Source: Sunxiuqinia elliptica
GTDB taxonomy: Bacteria > Bacteroidota > Bacteroidia > Bacteroidales > Prolixibacteraceae
Direction: 5' to 3'
Length of the DNA: 64,000 nt
Assembly: GCF_900113005.1 (NCBI RefSeq)
Contig: NZ_FONW01000006.1
Location: 124,001 to 188,000, forward strand
Positions 26,756-35,566 of this stretch are shown in pieces (position 1 is the first letter of the stretch; every line of letters starts with the position of its first letter). Below the pieces are notes generated by a model. The model saw nothing but the letters and a program-made list of their open reading frames with translations, had not been told where the DNA came from and searched no databases. Position numbers and translations under genes: made by a program.

Positions 26756-26772
26756 CCATCAACAAATTTTAT

Positions 26773-28068
26773 ATGATACGAAGAATCAATCGACCCGTAA
26801 GCTGGCTTTTTGTTGGCTTGGCTGCTATCAATTTAGTGGCCTGTAATGAGGATGACAAGAAAGAATTGCTTCCTCCCAAAGAAATTAAGTTGAACGACAA
26901 TTATACGACGACTCGTTCAACGGTGCTAACCATTAAACCCGAAGTAACTGGCTACGAAGCGGCCACTTACAAATGGTCTTTAACGCAAACTCCGGAAGGG
27001 GCCGTGGACTCTTTGATTAGCGAAGAATTGGAGCTTGAGTTTATAACGATTCGGCCTGGAACCTACGCATTAAACCTTGAAGTGACCCAAGCTGATAAAA
27101 AGGAGGATTTTGCCATTGATGTGCTGGTAGAGCAGGAAGGCGAAGCATTTAGCCCTTATTTAGCAGAAGTGCTCGATTATTTGCCAGGAGTTGGACAGTT
27201 TGTAAACAAGCTTCCAAGCTACGAAGAAGGGGATACCCAAGCAAGTATGATTGCAAAAACCAGCGATTTATTGGCTGGCGAAGATGCTTCGATGATTACC
27301 CTCGGTGGTTTTGGTGGCTATGTTACTTTTCGTTTTGACCATACGGTGGCTAACCTTCCCGGAAAACGTGACTTTCGGGTGAAAGGCAATGCTTTTGGTG
27401 CCGCATCTAATCCACAGCCGGATGCTCCCTTTGGTGGAAGCTGTGAACCCGGAGTGATTATGGTCGCTTATGACAAAAACCAGAATGGAGAAGCCGATCC
27501 GGAAGAGTGGTACGAGATTGCAGGAAGTGCTCATCATTCGGTAAGCTCCGAAGCTTGGTATTGCTTGGGTAAAGCTGCCGGCAATGATCTAGACATTATT
27601 CCGGGCTACGAGATTACCTATTTCCGCCCCACGGAAGAGCCAGACCAGGCAACAGAGGAGTACATCCGTTGGGAGGACAACCAGGGAAATTCCGGCTTTA
27701 AAGTGAAAAACGCATTTCACCGTCAATCTTATTTCCCGGCTTGGATCGAAGGGGATTCTTATACCTTGAAAGGCACCCGCTTGCCTGAGAATGGCATTGA
27801 CGAAAGCGGGCAGGGGAACTACTATGTGTTGTATGGTTTTGGCTTTGGTTATGCCGATAACTATCCCAATGCACATGACAATTCGGCCATTGATATTGCC
27901 TGGGCAGTGGATGCAGAAGGAAATCCGGTGCATTTGCCCGGAGTGGACTTTGTGCGGGTGCATTGTGGCGTTAATCAGGAAAACGGTTGGCTGGGCGAGT
28001 GTTCAACGGAAATTGCTGGCGCCGAAGATCTTCATCTGCTGGGTGAAGTGATTGATTCTGAAAAATAG
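26773..28068 (+). CDS. Surface lipoprotein of the cobalamin operon (PKD-like N-terminus)
   Basis: The 431-aa protein begins at ATG 26773 (MIRRINRPVSWLFVGLAAIN) with lipobox LVAC (Cys24); an in-frame start at 26698 lies inside the previous gene and is not needed. Residues ~35-130 form an Ig/PKD-like domain, and the remainder is a larger beta-rich domain (EPGVIMVAYDKNQNGEADPE, DNSAIDIAWAVDAEGNPVHL). Similar lipoproteins accompany BtuG genes in gut Bacteroides, where one type (BtuH) binds B12; identity with BtuH is a guess from position. It is 17 bp after the BtuG-like gene. Confidence 0.72.
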   Translation: MIRRINRPVSWLFVGLAAINLVACNEDDKKELLPPKEIKLNDNYTTTRSTVLTIKPEVTGYEAATYKWSLTQTPEGAVDSLISEELELEFITIRPGTYALNLEVTQADKKEDFAIDVLVEQEGEAFSPYLAEVLDYLPGVGQFVNKLPSYEEGDTQASMIAKTSDLLAGEDASMITLGGFGGYVTFRFDHTVANLPGKRDFRVKGNAFGAASNPQPDAPFGGSCEPGVIMVAYDKNQNGEADPEEWYEIAGSAHHSVSSEAWYCLGKAAGNDLDIIPGYEITYFRPTEEPDQATEEYIRWEDNQGNSGFKVKNAFHRQSYFPAWIEGDSYTLKGTRLPENGIDESGQGNYYVLYGFGFGYADNYPNAHDNSAIDIAWAVDAEGNPVHLPGVDFVRVHCGVNQENGWLGECSTEIAGAEDLHLLGEVIDSEK

Positions 28069-28096
28069 ACAATCAAATAAATTATAAATAACAAAA

Positions 28097-29419
28097 ATGA
28101 AAAACTTAAAATTACTAGCAATCGCAGGGATTGCATTGGGGCTATTTTCTTGTTCGGATGATCCGGTTTTGCCCGAAGCACCACAAGTATCTATTAAAAG
28201 TATCAGTGGCTTGGAAGAGGTCGCCCAGAAGGATACGCTGGCCTTGGTGGCTACCGTCACCAGTTCGGCTGAAACAGACATTGTCTGGAAGGTTAATAAC
28301 GAAGAAGTGCAGGCCGGAGATACTTTGCTTTTCACTGCCGAGGTAATGGGGAACTACGAGATTAGCCTGAAAGCTGTTAATGCAGGCGGAGAGCATACGG
28401 CTACTTTTGCGGTTGATGTGTTTGGCATGTTTCGGGATGGTACTTTTGTGTTGAACGAAGGAAACATGACCTCTGAAAATGGAACGCTCATTTTTATCAG
28501 CCCTAAAGGCGTGGCGATCGACAGTGTTTACCAAAAAGTGAATGGATCCGAGTTGGGGAATACAACCCAAGATCTTTTTATTGCTGATGGCAAAATGTAC
28601 ATCATCGCTCAAAACGGTGATCGCATGGGAGGAGATGGTATGTTGGTGGTTGCCAACGCAGAAACCTTGGAAAAAGAGGCAGCTTTTTCGAATGAAGATT
28701 TGGCCGAGTTGAGTTGGGCATCGCACGTCGCCGTTATTGGCAATAGTGCTTATATCCGTGATAATGCCGGAGTCTATTTACTCAATCTTGATAGCAAAGC
28801 ATTAAGTTTTATTGAAGGTACCGCAGGAGCAATGAAAAACCGGATGGCTGTTGCCAACGAGAAGGTGTTTGTTCCAGCAGGGAAGAAAATCCTTGTGTTG
28901 CAAAACGGTGAAGTGAAATCGGAAGTTGAATTGCCTGGAACAATCTCAGGGCTTTTACTTTCGGCTGATGATAAACTGATGGTGTCGTGCAGTGGAAGTC
29001 CTTCGTATATTTTGAAGGTTGATCCGGCAGACTACAGCATTATCAAGCAAAATGAAATTGCGGATTTTAGTGTCAGTGCAGGCTGGGGAGCAAGCCCGGC
29101 GATTGGTGCTAAAGGTGATACCGTATATTTTGGCTCAGGAACCAAAATTTGCCAGCATATCCTGGCAACTGGAGCAACATCGGTGATGACTGATGTAAGC
29201 GAGCACATTGAGCATGCCGGAATTGTTTACAACAATCTGGGAGTACACCCGACAACTGGAGAGGTTTACTTCAACACCTTGAAGGGCTTTGGTATGGATT
29301 ACCTGATTAATGACATCACGGTGTTCAACTTTAGCAAAGAAGCTCCCCAAATGGTGCATGATTTTAAAGATTACACCAACTTCCCCGCAGGTTTCTTTTT
29401 TACTGCAAACTACCGCTAA
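28097..29419 (+). CDS. Second BtuG-like DUF5074 beta-propeller lipoprotein with Ig-like N-terminus
   Basis: The 440-aa protein has lipobox GLFSC (Cys19), an Ig/PKD-like domain (residues ~28-110; SAETDIVWKVNNEEVQAGDT), and then a propeller. Its first blade FVLNEGNMTSENGTLIFIS parallels YLLNEGNMGSNKSTLDFYD of the gene at 25598, so the two are paralogues that differ by the added N-terminal domain. It ends the cobalamin transcript before a terminator-like hairpin. It probably adds another corrinoid-binding surface protein; ligand preference is unknown. Confidence 0.83.
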   Translation: MKNLKLLAIAGIALGLFSCSDDPVLPEAPQVSIKSISGLEEVAQKDTLALVATVTSSAETDIVWKVNNEEVQAGDTLLFTAEVMGNYEISLKAVNAGGEHTATFAVDVFGMFRDGTFVLNEGNMTSENGTLIFISPKGVAIDSVYQKVNGSELGNTTQDLFIADGKMYIIAQNGDRMGGDGMLVVANAETLEKEAAFSNEDLAELSWASHVAVIGNSAYIRDNAGVYLLNLDSKALSFIEGTAGAMKNRMAVANEKVFVPAGKKILVLQNGEVKSEVELPGTISGLLLSADDKLMVSCSGSPSYILKVDPADYSIIKQNEIADFSVSAGWGASPAIGAKGDTVYFGSGTKICQHILATGATSVMTDVSEHIEHAGIVYNNLGVHPTTGEVYFNTLKGFGMDYLINDITVFNFSKEAPQMVHDFKDYTNFPAGFFFTANYR

Positions 29420-29449
29420 GTCGGACAGTAAAAACATAGCAGTTAGGAA

Positions 29450-29480
29450 AGAGCAATCCGTTAGGGGGTTGCTCTTTTTT
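29450..29480 (+). terminator. Terminator of the cobalamin operon
   Basis: AGAGCAATCC and GGGTTGCTCT form an imperfect 9-10 bp stem around a short loop, followed by TTTTTT. It overlaps the 3' end of the convergent SDR gene and so is shared sequence. Confidence 0.7.
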
Positions 29481-30336
29481 GTTGCTTACTGACGGTTTCC
29501 TTAAAGAAATCTTTTAAATGTTCTTCGCCATAGCAGGGAGCCGACATGTCCATTGCCATGGTGGTTAAAAATAATTCTGCAGGCCCATAAAATTTCGAAG
29601 AAGTAAAAGTGCGCAAGAGCCAAAGTGTCAATTTTCGGGTCCAATCGGGGAAATAGATGATCTTGCTAGGTTTGGAATAGGCGCCTAGTGCCAAGGAGGC
29701 GATTTCGTTTTGCGACAATAAATCAGGTCCTCCAACAGGAAGATCTTTATCGGAGGACTGAATGGCGTCAACGCAAACTTTTGCCAGGTCTTTGCCATGT
29801 ATCGGATTGAGTTTTGGTTTGCCATCGCCAAAAAGGTAAACTTTGCCTCCTTGAGCCATTTTTAGAAAATCGCCCATGTCCGAGAAAAAACCATTCGGAC
29901 GGACAAGGCAGTAATCCAGCCCACTGGATTTTAGGTAATCACCCAGCTTTTCCTTGGCCTCACAAACTTTGATTTTTCGAAGCTTGTCGCCATTCAGTAC
30001 CGAAACATAGATGAATTTTTTAACTTGGTGTTTTTTCGCCTCTTCAATCAGGTTGACATTGGCTTGGTAATCGACATCCAAGTAGGTCAATCCATCTTTT
30101 TGGCGGGTGATGCCAACGGTGCTAATCACGATATCGATTTGCTCAAACAGTCCTCTCAAGCTGTCGGGCTGGGTAACTTCAGCTTCTACCACTTTGAATT
30201 GCTTGGTGTCGAACTTGGCTTTCTGTTTATTTCTTACGAGCAGTGTGGGTTTATAGCCGGACTCGATAAGTTGGTGGGCGATGTAGCGTCCCAGATAACC
30301 AGTTGCTCCAGCTAATAATACTTGGGTTGTTTTCAT
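29461..30336 (-). CDS. NmrA-like atypical SDR, NAD(P)-binding
   Basis: The 291-aa Rossmann protein has LAGATGYLGRYIAHQLIESG (GxxGxxG), DIVISTVGITRQKDG, FIYVSVLNG and LDYCLVRPNGFFSDM. The usual YxxxK dyad is not evident, as in NmrA-type and NDUFA9-like members, which may act as redox sensors or on quinones. It lies 61 bp after the Crp/Fnr gene, and a TTGAC-N4-GTCAA palindrome sits 51-64 bp before its start. Substrate unknown. Confidence 0.84.
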   Translation of the reverse strand: MKTTQVLLAGATGYLGRYIAHQLIESGYKPTLLVRNKQKAKFDTKQFKVVEAEVTQPDSLRGLFEQIDIVISTVGITRQKDGLTYLDVDYQANVNLIEEAKKHQVKKFIYVSVLNGDKLRKIKVCEAKEKLGDYLKSSGLDYCLVRPNGFFSDMGDFLKMAQGGKVYLFGDGKPKLNPIHGKDLAKVCVDAIQSSDKDLPVGGPDLLSQNEIASLALGAYSKPSKIIYFPDWTRKLTLWLLRTFTSSKFYGPAELFLTTMAMDMSAPCYGEEHLKDFFKETVSKQQKRATP

Positions 30337-30387
30337 GATAACTGATTTTTAATAAGTCAAAAATGCACATGAATCTCCCAAGTTCTC

Positions 30388-30401
30388 TTGACGATCGTCA
30401 A
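30388..30401. promoter_or_regulatory. Crp/Fnr-type operator palindrome TTGAC-GATC-GTCAA
   Basis: TTGACGATCGTCAA is a perfect 14-bp palindrome (18 bp with flanks: TCTTGACGATCGTCAAGA). It has the spacing of FNR-family boxes (TTGAT-N4-ATCAA) with C/G at the inner position. It overlaps the last codons of the adjacent Crp/Fnr gene and lies upstream of the SDR gene. Confidence 0.6.
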
Positions 30402-30994
30402 GATTTTTTTGCCAGCTTCATGCGCTGATGAACACGCTTCTTTATTCGGCTGAGAGTTTCGGGTGAAACACCTAAAAAGGAAGCGATGTATTGTTGAGGA
30501 ACGCGAAGAAACAGATCGCTCCTGTTTTCGAGTAAATCGGAGTAACGTTCTTCGGCTGACTTGGTAACGAAAGAGGCAATGATTTGCTGACAGTTGATCA
30601 GCTCATTTTCGGTGGCAATGCGGGCAAGCAGTTCGAACTTGCTTGATTCTTTCAATAGCTGTTCGATATTCTCCTCCGGGAAATAGGCGAGCTGTGATTG
30701 TTCTACAGCTTGGTAGTTTTCTTTAGCCGGCACTTGGTAGGTGTAGCTTTCTCCTGCGCAGATGAATTGCCCTTCGGTATAAAAGAAGGCCGTCTTTTCC
30801 GTGCCATTTACATTATAGAACAACCGGACGCAGCCGCTCACTAAAAAATAAATCCGGGTAGCAAGATCGCCTTCCCGGATAATTAATTCATTCTTTTCTA
30901 CTGTTCTGAATTGGGTGTGTTGTAGTAACAACTCTTTTTCAGCTTGAGTCAAATGTGTATAGCGCTCCAAATGTACAAGCAATGCTTCAATCAT
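30398..30994 (-). CDS. Crp/Fnr family transcriptional regulator
   Basis: The 198-aa protein has an N-terminal cyclic-nucleotide-binding-like jelly roll (LIIREGDLATRIYFLVSGCVRL, then FFYTEGQFICAGESY) and a C-terminal helix-turn-helix (PQQYIASFLGVSPETLSRI). It has no N-terminal Cys cluster, so it is not an Fe-S FNR. The sensing ligand is unknown. It lies between a methyltransferase gene (8 bp upstream) and an SDR gene, with its probable operator at its own 3' end. Confidence 0.9.
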   Translation of the reverse strand: MIEALLVHLERYTHLTQAEKELLLQHTQFRTVEKNELIIREGDLATRIYFLVSGCVRLFYNVNGTEKTAFFYTEGQFICAGESYTYQVPAKENYQAVEQSQLAYFPEENIEQLLKESSKFELLARIATENELINCQQIIASFVTKSAEERYSDLLENRSDLFLRVPQQYIASFLGVSPETLSRIKKRVHQRMKLAKKS

Positions 30995-31002
30995 GCCTAG
31001 GC

Positions 31003-31752
31003 TTATTCTTTTTGACGAATGTAAGCATATAAGTTCATTTTTACCACCTTCGATTCTGTTTGTTCCCAGAGAGGGGAGAGTTGATCTTGAAGGATTTCAA
31101 GGATGTCCTGCTGCTTTTCTTCGCGGTATCTTTTTACGGCAGACCAAGTTGAAACAAAAGCCAAGAGATCTTTCAACTGCCAGTGTTGATTCATGGAAAA
31201 CTCCGGAATGTCAACTTGCTGAAAAGGAAACTGAACACCTTGGAATCCCGACATAATGAGCCTGTTTTTATCCGACCAATAGGGGGAAATGGCAGCATGC
31301 AAAACGTGATCAATAAGTTGATCGATGGCAGGACTGATCATGAAAAAGCCATAGCCAAAAATGGCCAGTACACCTTGGGAACGCAGAATGCGATTCGCTT
31401 CTTCGAAAAAGGCGGGGATATTGAACCAGTGTAAAGCCTGCCCAACGCAAATCAGGTCAAAATGGCGATTCGGAAAATTGGTAGACTCAGCAGCACTGAG
31501 CTGATACGTAATTTTGGGATGCCTGAACGCTTGTTTCAGTTGGTTTTCACTAAAGTCGGTTGCCTGAATTTCTTCAAACTGATTGGCCAGATCAATGGCC
31601 ACCTGTCCATTGCCACAAGCACAATCCCAAAGGCGTTGGCGCGAGGGAAGCAGCGAACAGAGGTAGTCGTAAAATTCGGCGGGGTATTTGGGCCTTGACC
31701 GGGCATAATGCCGGGAGTCAACATCAAAACTTCGAGAATTTGGATCCATCAT
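31003..31752 (-). CDS. Class I SAM-dependent methyltransferase
   Basis: The 249-aa protein begins MMDPNSRSFDVDSRHYARSRPKYPAEFYDYL and carries SAM motif I LWDCACGNGQVAIDLANQF, motif II IQATDFSENQLKQA and DLICVGQALHWFN, the layout of Methyltransf_11/25 (UbiE/trans-aconitate-like) enzymes. Substrate unknown. It is 8 bp upstream of the Crp/Fnr gene and 39 bp after an SDR gene. Confidence 0.88.
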   Translation of the reverse strand: MMDPNSRSFDVDSRHYARSRPKYPAEFYDYLCSLLPSRQRLWDCACGNGQVAIDLANQFEEIQATDFSENQLKQAFRHPKITYQLSAAESTNFPNRHFDLICVGQALHWFNIPAFFEEANRILRSQGVLAIFGYGFFMISPAIDQLIDHVLHAAISPYWSDKNRLIMSGFQGVQFPFQQVDIPEFSMNQHWQLKDLLAFVSTWSAVKRYREEKQQDILEILQDQLSPLWEQTESKVVKMNLYAYIRQKE

Positions 31753-31791
31753 TTAAAGGTTTGTGTTAAGGAATGAAGCTTGCTGAACCCG

Positions 31792-32664
31792 TTAAACTTG
31801 TTCATTGAGTAAGGCTTGAACCACGCTGCTGTTTTGCAGCTTCCCCTTTGGATCCAGGTTTGTTTTGTACTGGCAAAATTCCTCAGCCCATTTCGAAGTC
31901 CGGACTCTAATTGGAGGAGCACTCGACTGCGCAATTCCTAAAATAACCTGGGCAACTTCATGCGCTTGCTGAAAGGATTGCGTGTCTCCTTGAGCAGCCC
32001 GTTCCTGGATGCCGGCAATGTATTTCTGAAGGATGGGGAGGTAGTCATCCTGGGGGATTCCATTTGTGCCCATGGTTTTTTTTGTGGCCGATTGGCTGAA
32101 CTCCGTGGCGATTCCTCCGGGTTCGATGGCCGTGAAGTGAATGCCAAAATTTTGTGGCAAATAAGTGGCCAAAGCTTCGGTATAGCCTTCAACGGCGAAT
32201 TTGGCTGCACAGTAGAGCTCGTTAAATGGTTGTCCAACCAAGCCACCAACTGACGAGATATTGATGATGTGGCCGGACTTTTGCTTTCTCATCCAGGGGA
32301 GTACGGCTTTGGTACAACGAACCACACTTAGGTAGTTGACTTCTGTAACCCATTGAATTTCTTCTTCCGATGCTTGTTCCGTCGTTTTTGCAAAGCCGGC
32401 ACCGGCATTGTTTATGAGGATGTCGATTCGGCCTTCCTGCTGCTGAATGGTTTGAACTGCTTGGTTAATGGACGCTACTTGACAAACATCTAACTCAATA
32501 ATTTTCAGTTGGGTATTTCGTTTGGCAGACTCTTCGAGCAAGCGATCTTTTTTGTTGAGGTTGCGCATGCTGGCGTAAACGGTATAATTCTGTTCCGCAA
32601 ATTGTAAGGCCGCTTCAAAACCCAGCCCTGATGATGTTCCTGTGATCAGTACAACTTTGTTCAT
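31792..32664 (-). CDS. Classical short-chain dehydrogenase/reductase
   Basis: The 290-aa SDR has VLITGTSSGLGFEAALQFAE (TGxxxGxG), DILINNAGAGFAKT (NNAG), HIINISSVGGLVGQP with the catalytic Ser, and YCAAKFAVEGYTEAL (YxxxK). It is an NAD(P)-dependent oxidoreductase of broad type; substrate unknown. It heads the four-gene run with the methyltransferase, Crp/Fnr regulator and NmrA-like protein. Confidence 0.92.
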   Translation of the reverse strand: MNKVVLITGTSSGLGFEAALQFAEQNYTVYASMRNLNKKDRLLEESAKRNTQLKIIELDVCQVASINQAVQTIQQQEGRIDILINNAGAGFAKTTEQASEEEIQWVTEVNYLSVVRCTKAVLPWMRKQKSGHIINISSVGGLVGQPFNELYCAAKFAVEGYTEALATYLPQNFGIHFTAIEPGGIATEFSQSATKKTMGTNGIPQDDYLPILQKYIAGIQERAAQGDTQSFQQAHEVAQVILGIAQSSAPPIRVRTSKWAEEFCQYKTNLDPKGKLQNSSVVQALLNEQV

Positions 32665-32985
32665 TTTATTTTAGTTATTGGTTCATGCTTTTGTTGGCGG
32701 GCGATTAAAAAAATAAAGCAGTTGATGGCTCCGAATCAAGGATAAGAGCTTGGTGGCTGCTCTGGAATCAAAGTTCGTTTGGCTTTTTATTGTTCGTGTT
32801 CAGAAACGCGGGTTAACGATTGTGAACGCAGGTTATAGGAATGGCATTCCCCTGAAAAACGGGAAACATGTTTTGTAAAACAGATCGGGGGTGATATTGT
32901 TTATCAGTTGGTTAGTTGATCTGTGAGGAGTTGATGGAGTGGGCGGATTTACGGTGTTGGCGTGGTCGAATGCTCGACTTTTGGT
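32665..32985. other. Intergenic region without recognised gene
   Basis: This 321-bp stretch lies between two minus-strand genes. Short frames on either strand show no family-like sequence. It should hold the promoter of the SDR gene, but no full -7 box was found. Confidence 0.4.
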
Positions 32986-33354
32986 TCAAGTCTGGTCTGC
33001 TTTCAAATAGGTTTTTGATAACACATCATGCGCTCCGGCTTTGCCAAACAGGAAGGAAAAGGTGTCGAAAGGATAAAAACGCAAAACGGTGCGTAAAAAG
33101 ATTCGTGCTTTGTTTGGGCGTTGACCGTGCCCATCAACAACGGTGGTTTTGGTGAGCAGTTTGCCAATGGTTTTTCCACTTAGCGATTCCAATAGCCAGT
33201 AGTAAATAAAGCTGCACCCGAACAACAGAAGCTCTACGCGTTGTTGTGTGAGGGCGACAAGTACTGTGGTAAGAATAAAAATGACGACCAGATCAACAAG
33301 GCAGTTGATGAGGCGAATTCCTTTGTTGACCGGTTGGATTTGTTGGTTAGTCAC
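32986..33354 (-). CDS. RDD family membrane protein
   Basis: About 122 aa from a GTG start at 33354 (product begins MTNQQIQPVNKGIRLINCL), chosen because it lies 10 bp after the previous gene, whereas the longer frame to 33426 would overlap it. It has two TM helices (residues ~18-35 and ~45-62), and the RDD-type segment LLESLSGKTIGKLLTKTTVV is typical. RDD proteins are small polytopic proteins, some proposed as ion/proton antiporters; the role here is unknown. Confidence 0.75.
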   Translation of the reverse strand: MTNQQIQPVNKGIRLINCLVDLVVIFILTTVLVALTQQRVELLLFGCSFIYYWLLESLSGKTIGKLLTKTTVVDGHGQRPNKARIFLRTVLRFYPFDTFSFLFGKAGAHDVLSKTYLKADQT

Positions 33355-33364
33355 GACCTTTTCG

Positions 33365-33853
33365 TTATTTGTTCCAACTGTAGCCGATGCCCATGCCAAA
33401 CCAAGCCCATTGGGTCTCGACAGCATTCATTAGCGGATTCCAGTTCAGGTTAAAAAATAAGCCGTTCGCTTTTGGCGTAATTCGGATCCCCGCTTTTCCG
33501 TAAGCAATGTAACCCAAATTGTCGGCTCCATTTGAAAACGAGAGGTTATTTCCAACAGTTCTTAGAAAAACGGCTGCTGATATACCTGCACCGTATTCGA
33601 AAGCGACGCGATTTTTTCCGATGAGTCCGTTCAGCCCAATTGGGAAAATAAGTACATCGGGGACATAGCCAAAGCCCATTCTCATCCCCAAACCATCGTT
33701 TCCCGGCTTAAAGCGAAAGTCGTAGTTTACGGAGCCAATAATTCCACTTCCCAGTAGTTCGGCGTAAACAGTTCTTTTTTTAGCTTGTCCTTGGGCAAAT
33801 AGACTGGTTGAAATCAGCAATATGGTTGCGGTCAGAAAGATTAGTTTTTTCAT
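33365..33853 (-). CDS. Exported beta-barrel-like protein of unknown function
   Basis: The 162-aa protein has a signal peptide (MKKLIFLTATILLISTSLFAQ) and alternating amphipathic strands rich in Gly/Phe/Tyr (GMRMGFGYVPDVLIFPIGL, AYGKAGIRITPKANGLFFN) with a C-terminal aromatic end (WFGMGIGYSWNK). It looks like a small outer-membrane barrel. It is followed after 10 bp by the RDD gene. A 10-bp inverted repeat lies 20 bp upstream. Confidence 0.7.
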   Translation of the reverse strand: MKKLIFLTATILLISTSLFAQGQAKKRTVYAELLGSGIIGSVNYDFRFKPGNDGLGMRMGFGYVPDVLIFPIGLNGLIGKNRVAFEYGAGISAAVFLRTVGNNLSFSNGADNLGYIAYGKAGIRITPKANGLFFNLNWNPLMNAVETQWAWFGMGIGYSWNK

Positions 33854-33872
33854 CGTTTGGGGTGCTTTTTGT

Positions 33873-33904
33873 TAGTCGATCATTTGAATAATTATGATCG
33901 ACTA
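33873..33904. promoter_or_regulatory. Operator-like inverted repeat TAGTCGATCA-N12-TGATCGACTA
   Basis: Perfect 10-bp arms lie around a 12-nt A/T-rich spacer, 20-51 bp upstream of the start of the exported-protein gene on the minus strand. The spacing suits a dimeric regulator or a leader hairpin; the binding protein is unknown. Confidence 0.45.
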
Positions 33905-33989
33905 AAGTAAGCTTTCCAAGGAATTATCCAACAACAATTTTAAGTTGGTGAAATCAGTCAAAAGAATTTAGTTTAGGCGAAAAGGCCTC

Positions 33990-34202
33990 CTAATCTTTCT
34001 GTTGCTCTTGTAGTTTTTTAAGTTGGTTTTTCAATCGGGTGTTGTCGATAATCAGCATGACAATTCCCAGGATAGAGCCTGTGATTAGAAGTTGGCTACC
34101 GTAAGGATAGTGTTGAAGTTTGAAGAAAGCTCCCAGCAGGATCAGTGCAGAAGCACAACTGTAAAGAACCTTGATTAAAAGGTCGGCTTGATTTGATTTC
34201 AT
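33990..34202 (-). CDS. Small two-TM membrane protein, GldL-like N-terminal motif
   Basis: The 70-aa protein has two membrane helices (residues ~10-28 and ~34-52) and a basic coiled tail (NTRLKNQLKKLQEQQK). The first helix with GAFFKLQHYPYG resembles the N-terminal hairpin of GldL of the type IX secretion motor, but the long GldL C-terminus is absent. It is more likely a stand-alone small membrane protein; function unknown. Confidence 0.6.
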   Translation of the reverse strand: MKSNQADLLIKVLYSCASALILLGAFFKLQHYPYGSQLLITGSILGIVMLIIDNTRLKNQLKKLQEQQKD

Positions 34203-34256
34203 CGTGTTCGGTTTTTAAGTAGGTAAACAAAAATAATTAAAATGTATAAATGTGGG

Positions 34257-34751
34257 CTATTTTATTCTTAAAAGGCGAGTGATAAACGTTAAGTTGGTGA
34301 TCATGAAGTAGCCAATAACAACATTCAGTCCGCTAATAAGCCAGTTCGACTTGTAATTTGCGTTTAGTGGTTGCGATTGAATGTCTGTGTAAAATGCACT
34401 CCAGCTTTGGCTAATAAAGGCCGGAAGGTTATGGATAATCAAAAAGCCTCCGATGATGAATATCCCTATTTTTACTATTTCCTGCGTGTTTAAGTTGCCG
34501 AGATCAAGTTGTTTGTTATCAAAACCTTTTTCGAGCTTGAGTAACCTGACGATGTGAGGTGTCTTAAAAATAAGTAGAAAGAAAAGGCCTATGACTAAGG
34601 CAATCATCAAAATTAGATAAATAGTTGATTGTAATTCTAAATGGGGAAGCATGAAAGAGATATTCTGAGGTAGAGTTACAAAGAGAGTGACCGCTATGGA
34701 ATAAAGTCCGAATAGTTTGATAACTAAAATGAAAAAGTCTTTGGTTGTCAT
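34257..34751 (-). CDS. Four-TM membrane protein of unknown function
   Basis: The 164-aa protein has four predicted helices near residues 7-25, 40-62, 90-110 and 136-158, with a charged cytoplasmic loop (KTPHIVRLLKLEKGFDNKQ). No family was recognised. It is one of a series of small minus-strand membrane genes between 33 and 35.4 kb. Confidence 0.6.
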   Translation of the reverse strand: MTTKDFFILVIKLFGLYSIAVTLFVTLPQNISFMLPHLELQSTIYLILMIALVIGLFFLLIFKTPHIVRLLKLEKGFDNKQLDLGNLNTQEIVKIGIFIIGGFLIIHNLPAFISQSWSAFYTDIQSQPLNANYKSNWLISGLNVVIGYFMITNLTFITRLLRIK

Positions 34752-34839
34752 AGGATAATTGTTTATTGAGTTAATAATGAGAAAACGATGGTTGGGAATT
34801 CATGAGGCTTTGCGGTATAAAGCCTATTTTTAAAGTCAC

Positions 34840-35376
34840 CTAGCCGCGCGCTTTTCGGACTAACTCTTTAAGCATTCTTCTGACAATAAGTTGATGAAAA
34901 GGCTTAACGGGAACGAAATAGATCCTTCCGAATAGGTTGTTGAATTGGACCGCAGTTGTTATGGCTATTTTCTTTTGGGTGGTTTCAGCGTTTGGGCGAT
35001 CAAGCAAAAGCGATACACGAAAATCGAGGTGTTTATCATCTTTACCTAAAATAAGTTCGTTCTCAGATCGGGCATAGAGCTTAAAAATCCCCAGTTGTTC
35101 GCCCAGCTCAAATTTGAGTTCGTCAAGCTCTTGTTGTTTGGCTTTATGGAGGTCGGAGGTCTTTAATCCCACCAATTTGACGAGTTGATCCCGGATGGCC
35201 ATTAAGGTATCTATCCAGGCAGGACCACTGGATAAAAGCAATTTGGCAATATGCTGAATGTCGTTTTGCTCTCCATCAACCACTGCCTGGCTTTGGAAAC
35301 TATCGATGTAATGAAAGGACGCTTCATCCTGTTTTAACAGCGAACGACTCGGGATTTTGTTTTGTTTCGTTATCAT
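34840..35376 (-). CDS. DUF2867 family protein
   Basis: The 178-aa protein has no signal peptide. The C-terminal part (AVQFNNLFGRIYFVPVKPFH followed by QLIVRRMLKELVRKA) is typical of DUF2867, a family found alone or fused to NmrA-like SDRs in other bacteria. Function is not established. Confidence 0.75.
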   Translation of the reverse strand: MITKQNKIPSRSLLKQDEASFHYIDSFQSQAVVDGEQNDIQHIAKLLLSSGPAWIDTLMAIRDQLVKLVGLKTSDLHKAKQQELDELKFELGEQLGIFKLYARSENELILGKDDKHLDFRVSLLLDRPNAETTQKKIAITTAVQFNNLFGRIYFVPVKPFHQLIVRRMLKELVRKARG

Positions 35377-35566
35377 TTGTTTAGAGGGGGAGTTGAGTGT
35401 TTGTTAGCTAATGAATGTGAGTGAAAAATTGCCGGCATTTTTATTCTTTATTATAATAAACTCTAAAAATACCAGCTAATATTAGGAGTTGGACTGTTTT
35501 TGTTGTCTTATTAATTTAAGGAATTCACTTTTTGATAGTTGGGTTGCTAACTTCTTCTGATTTGTT

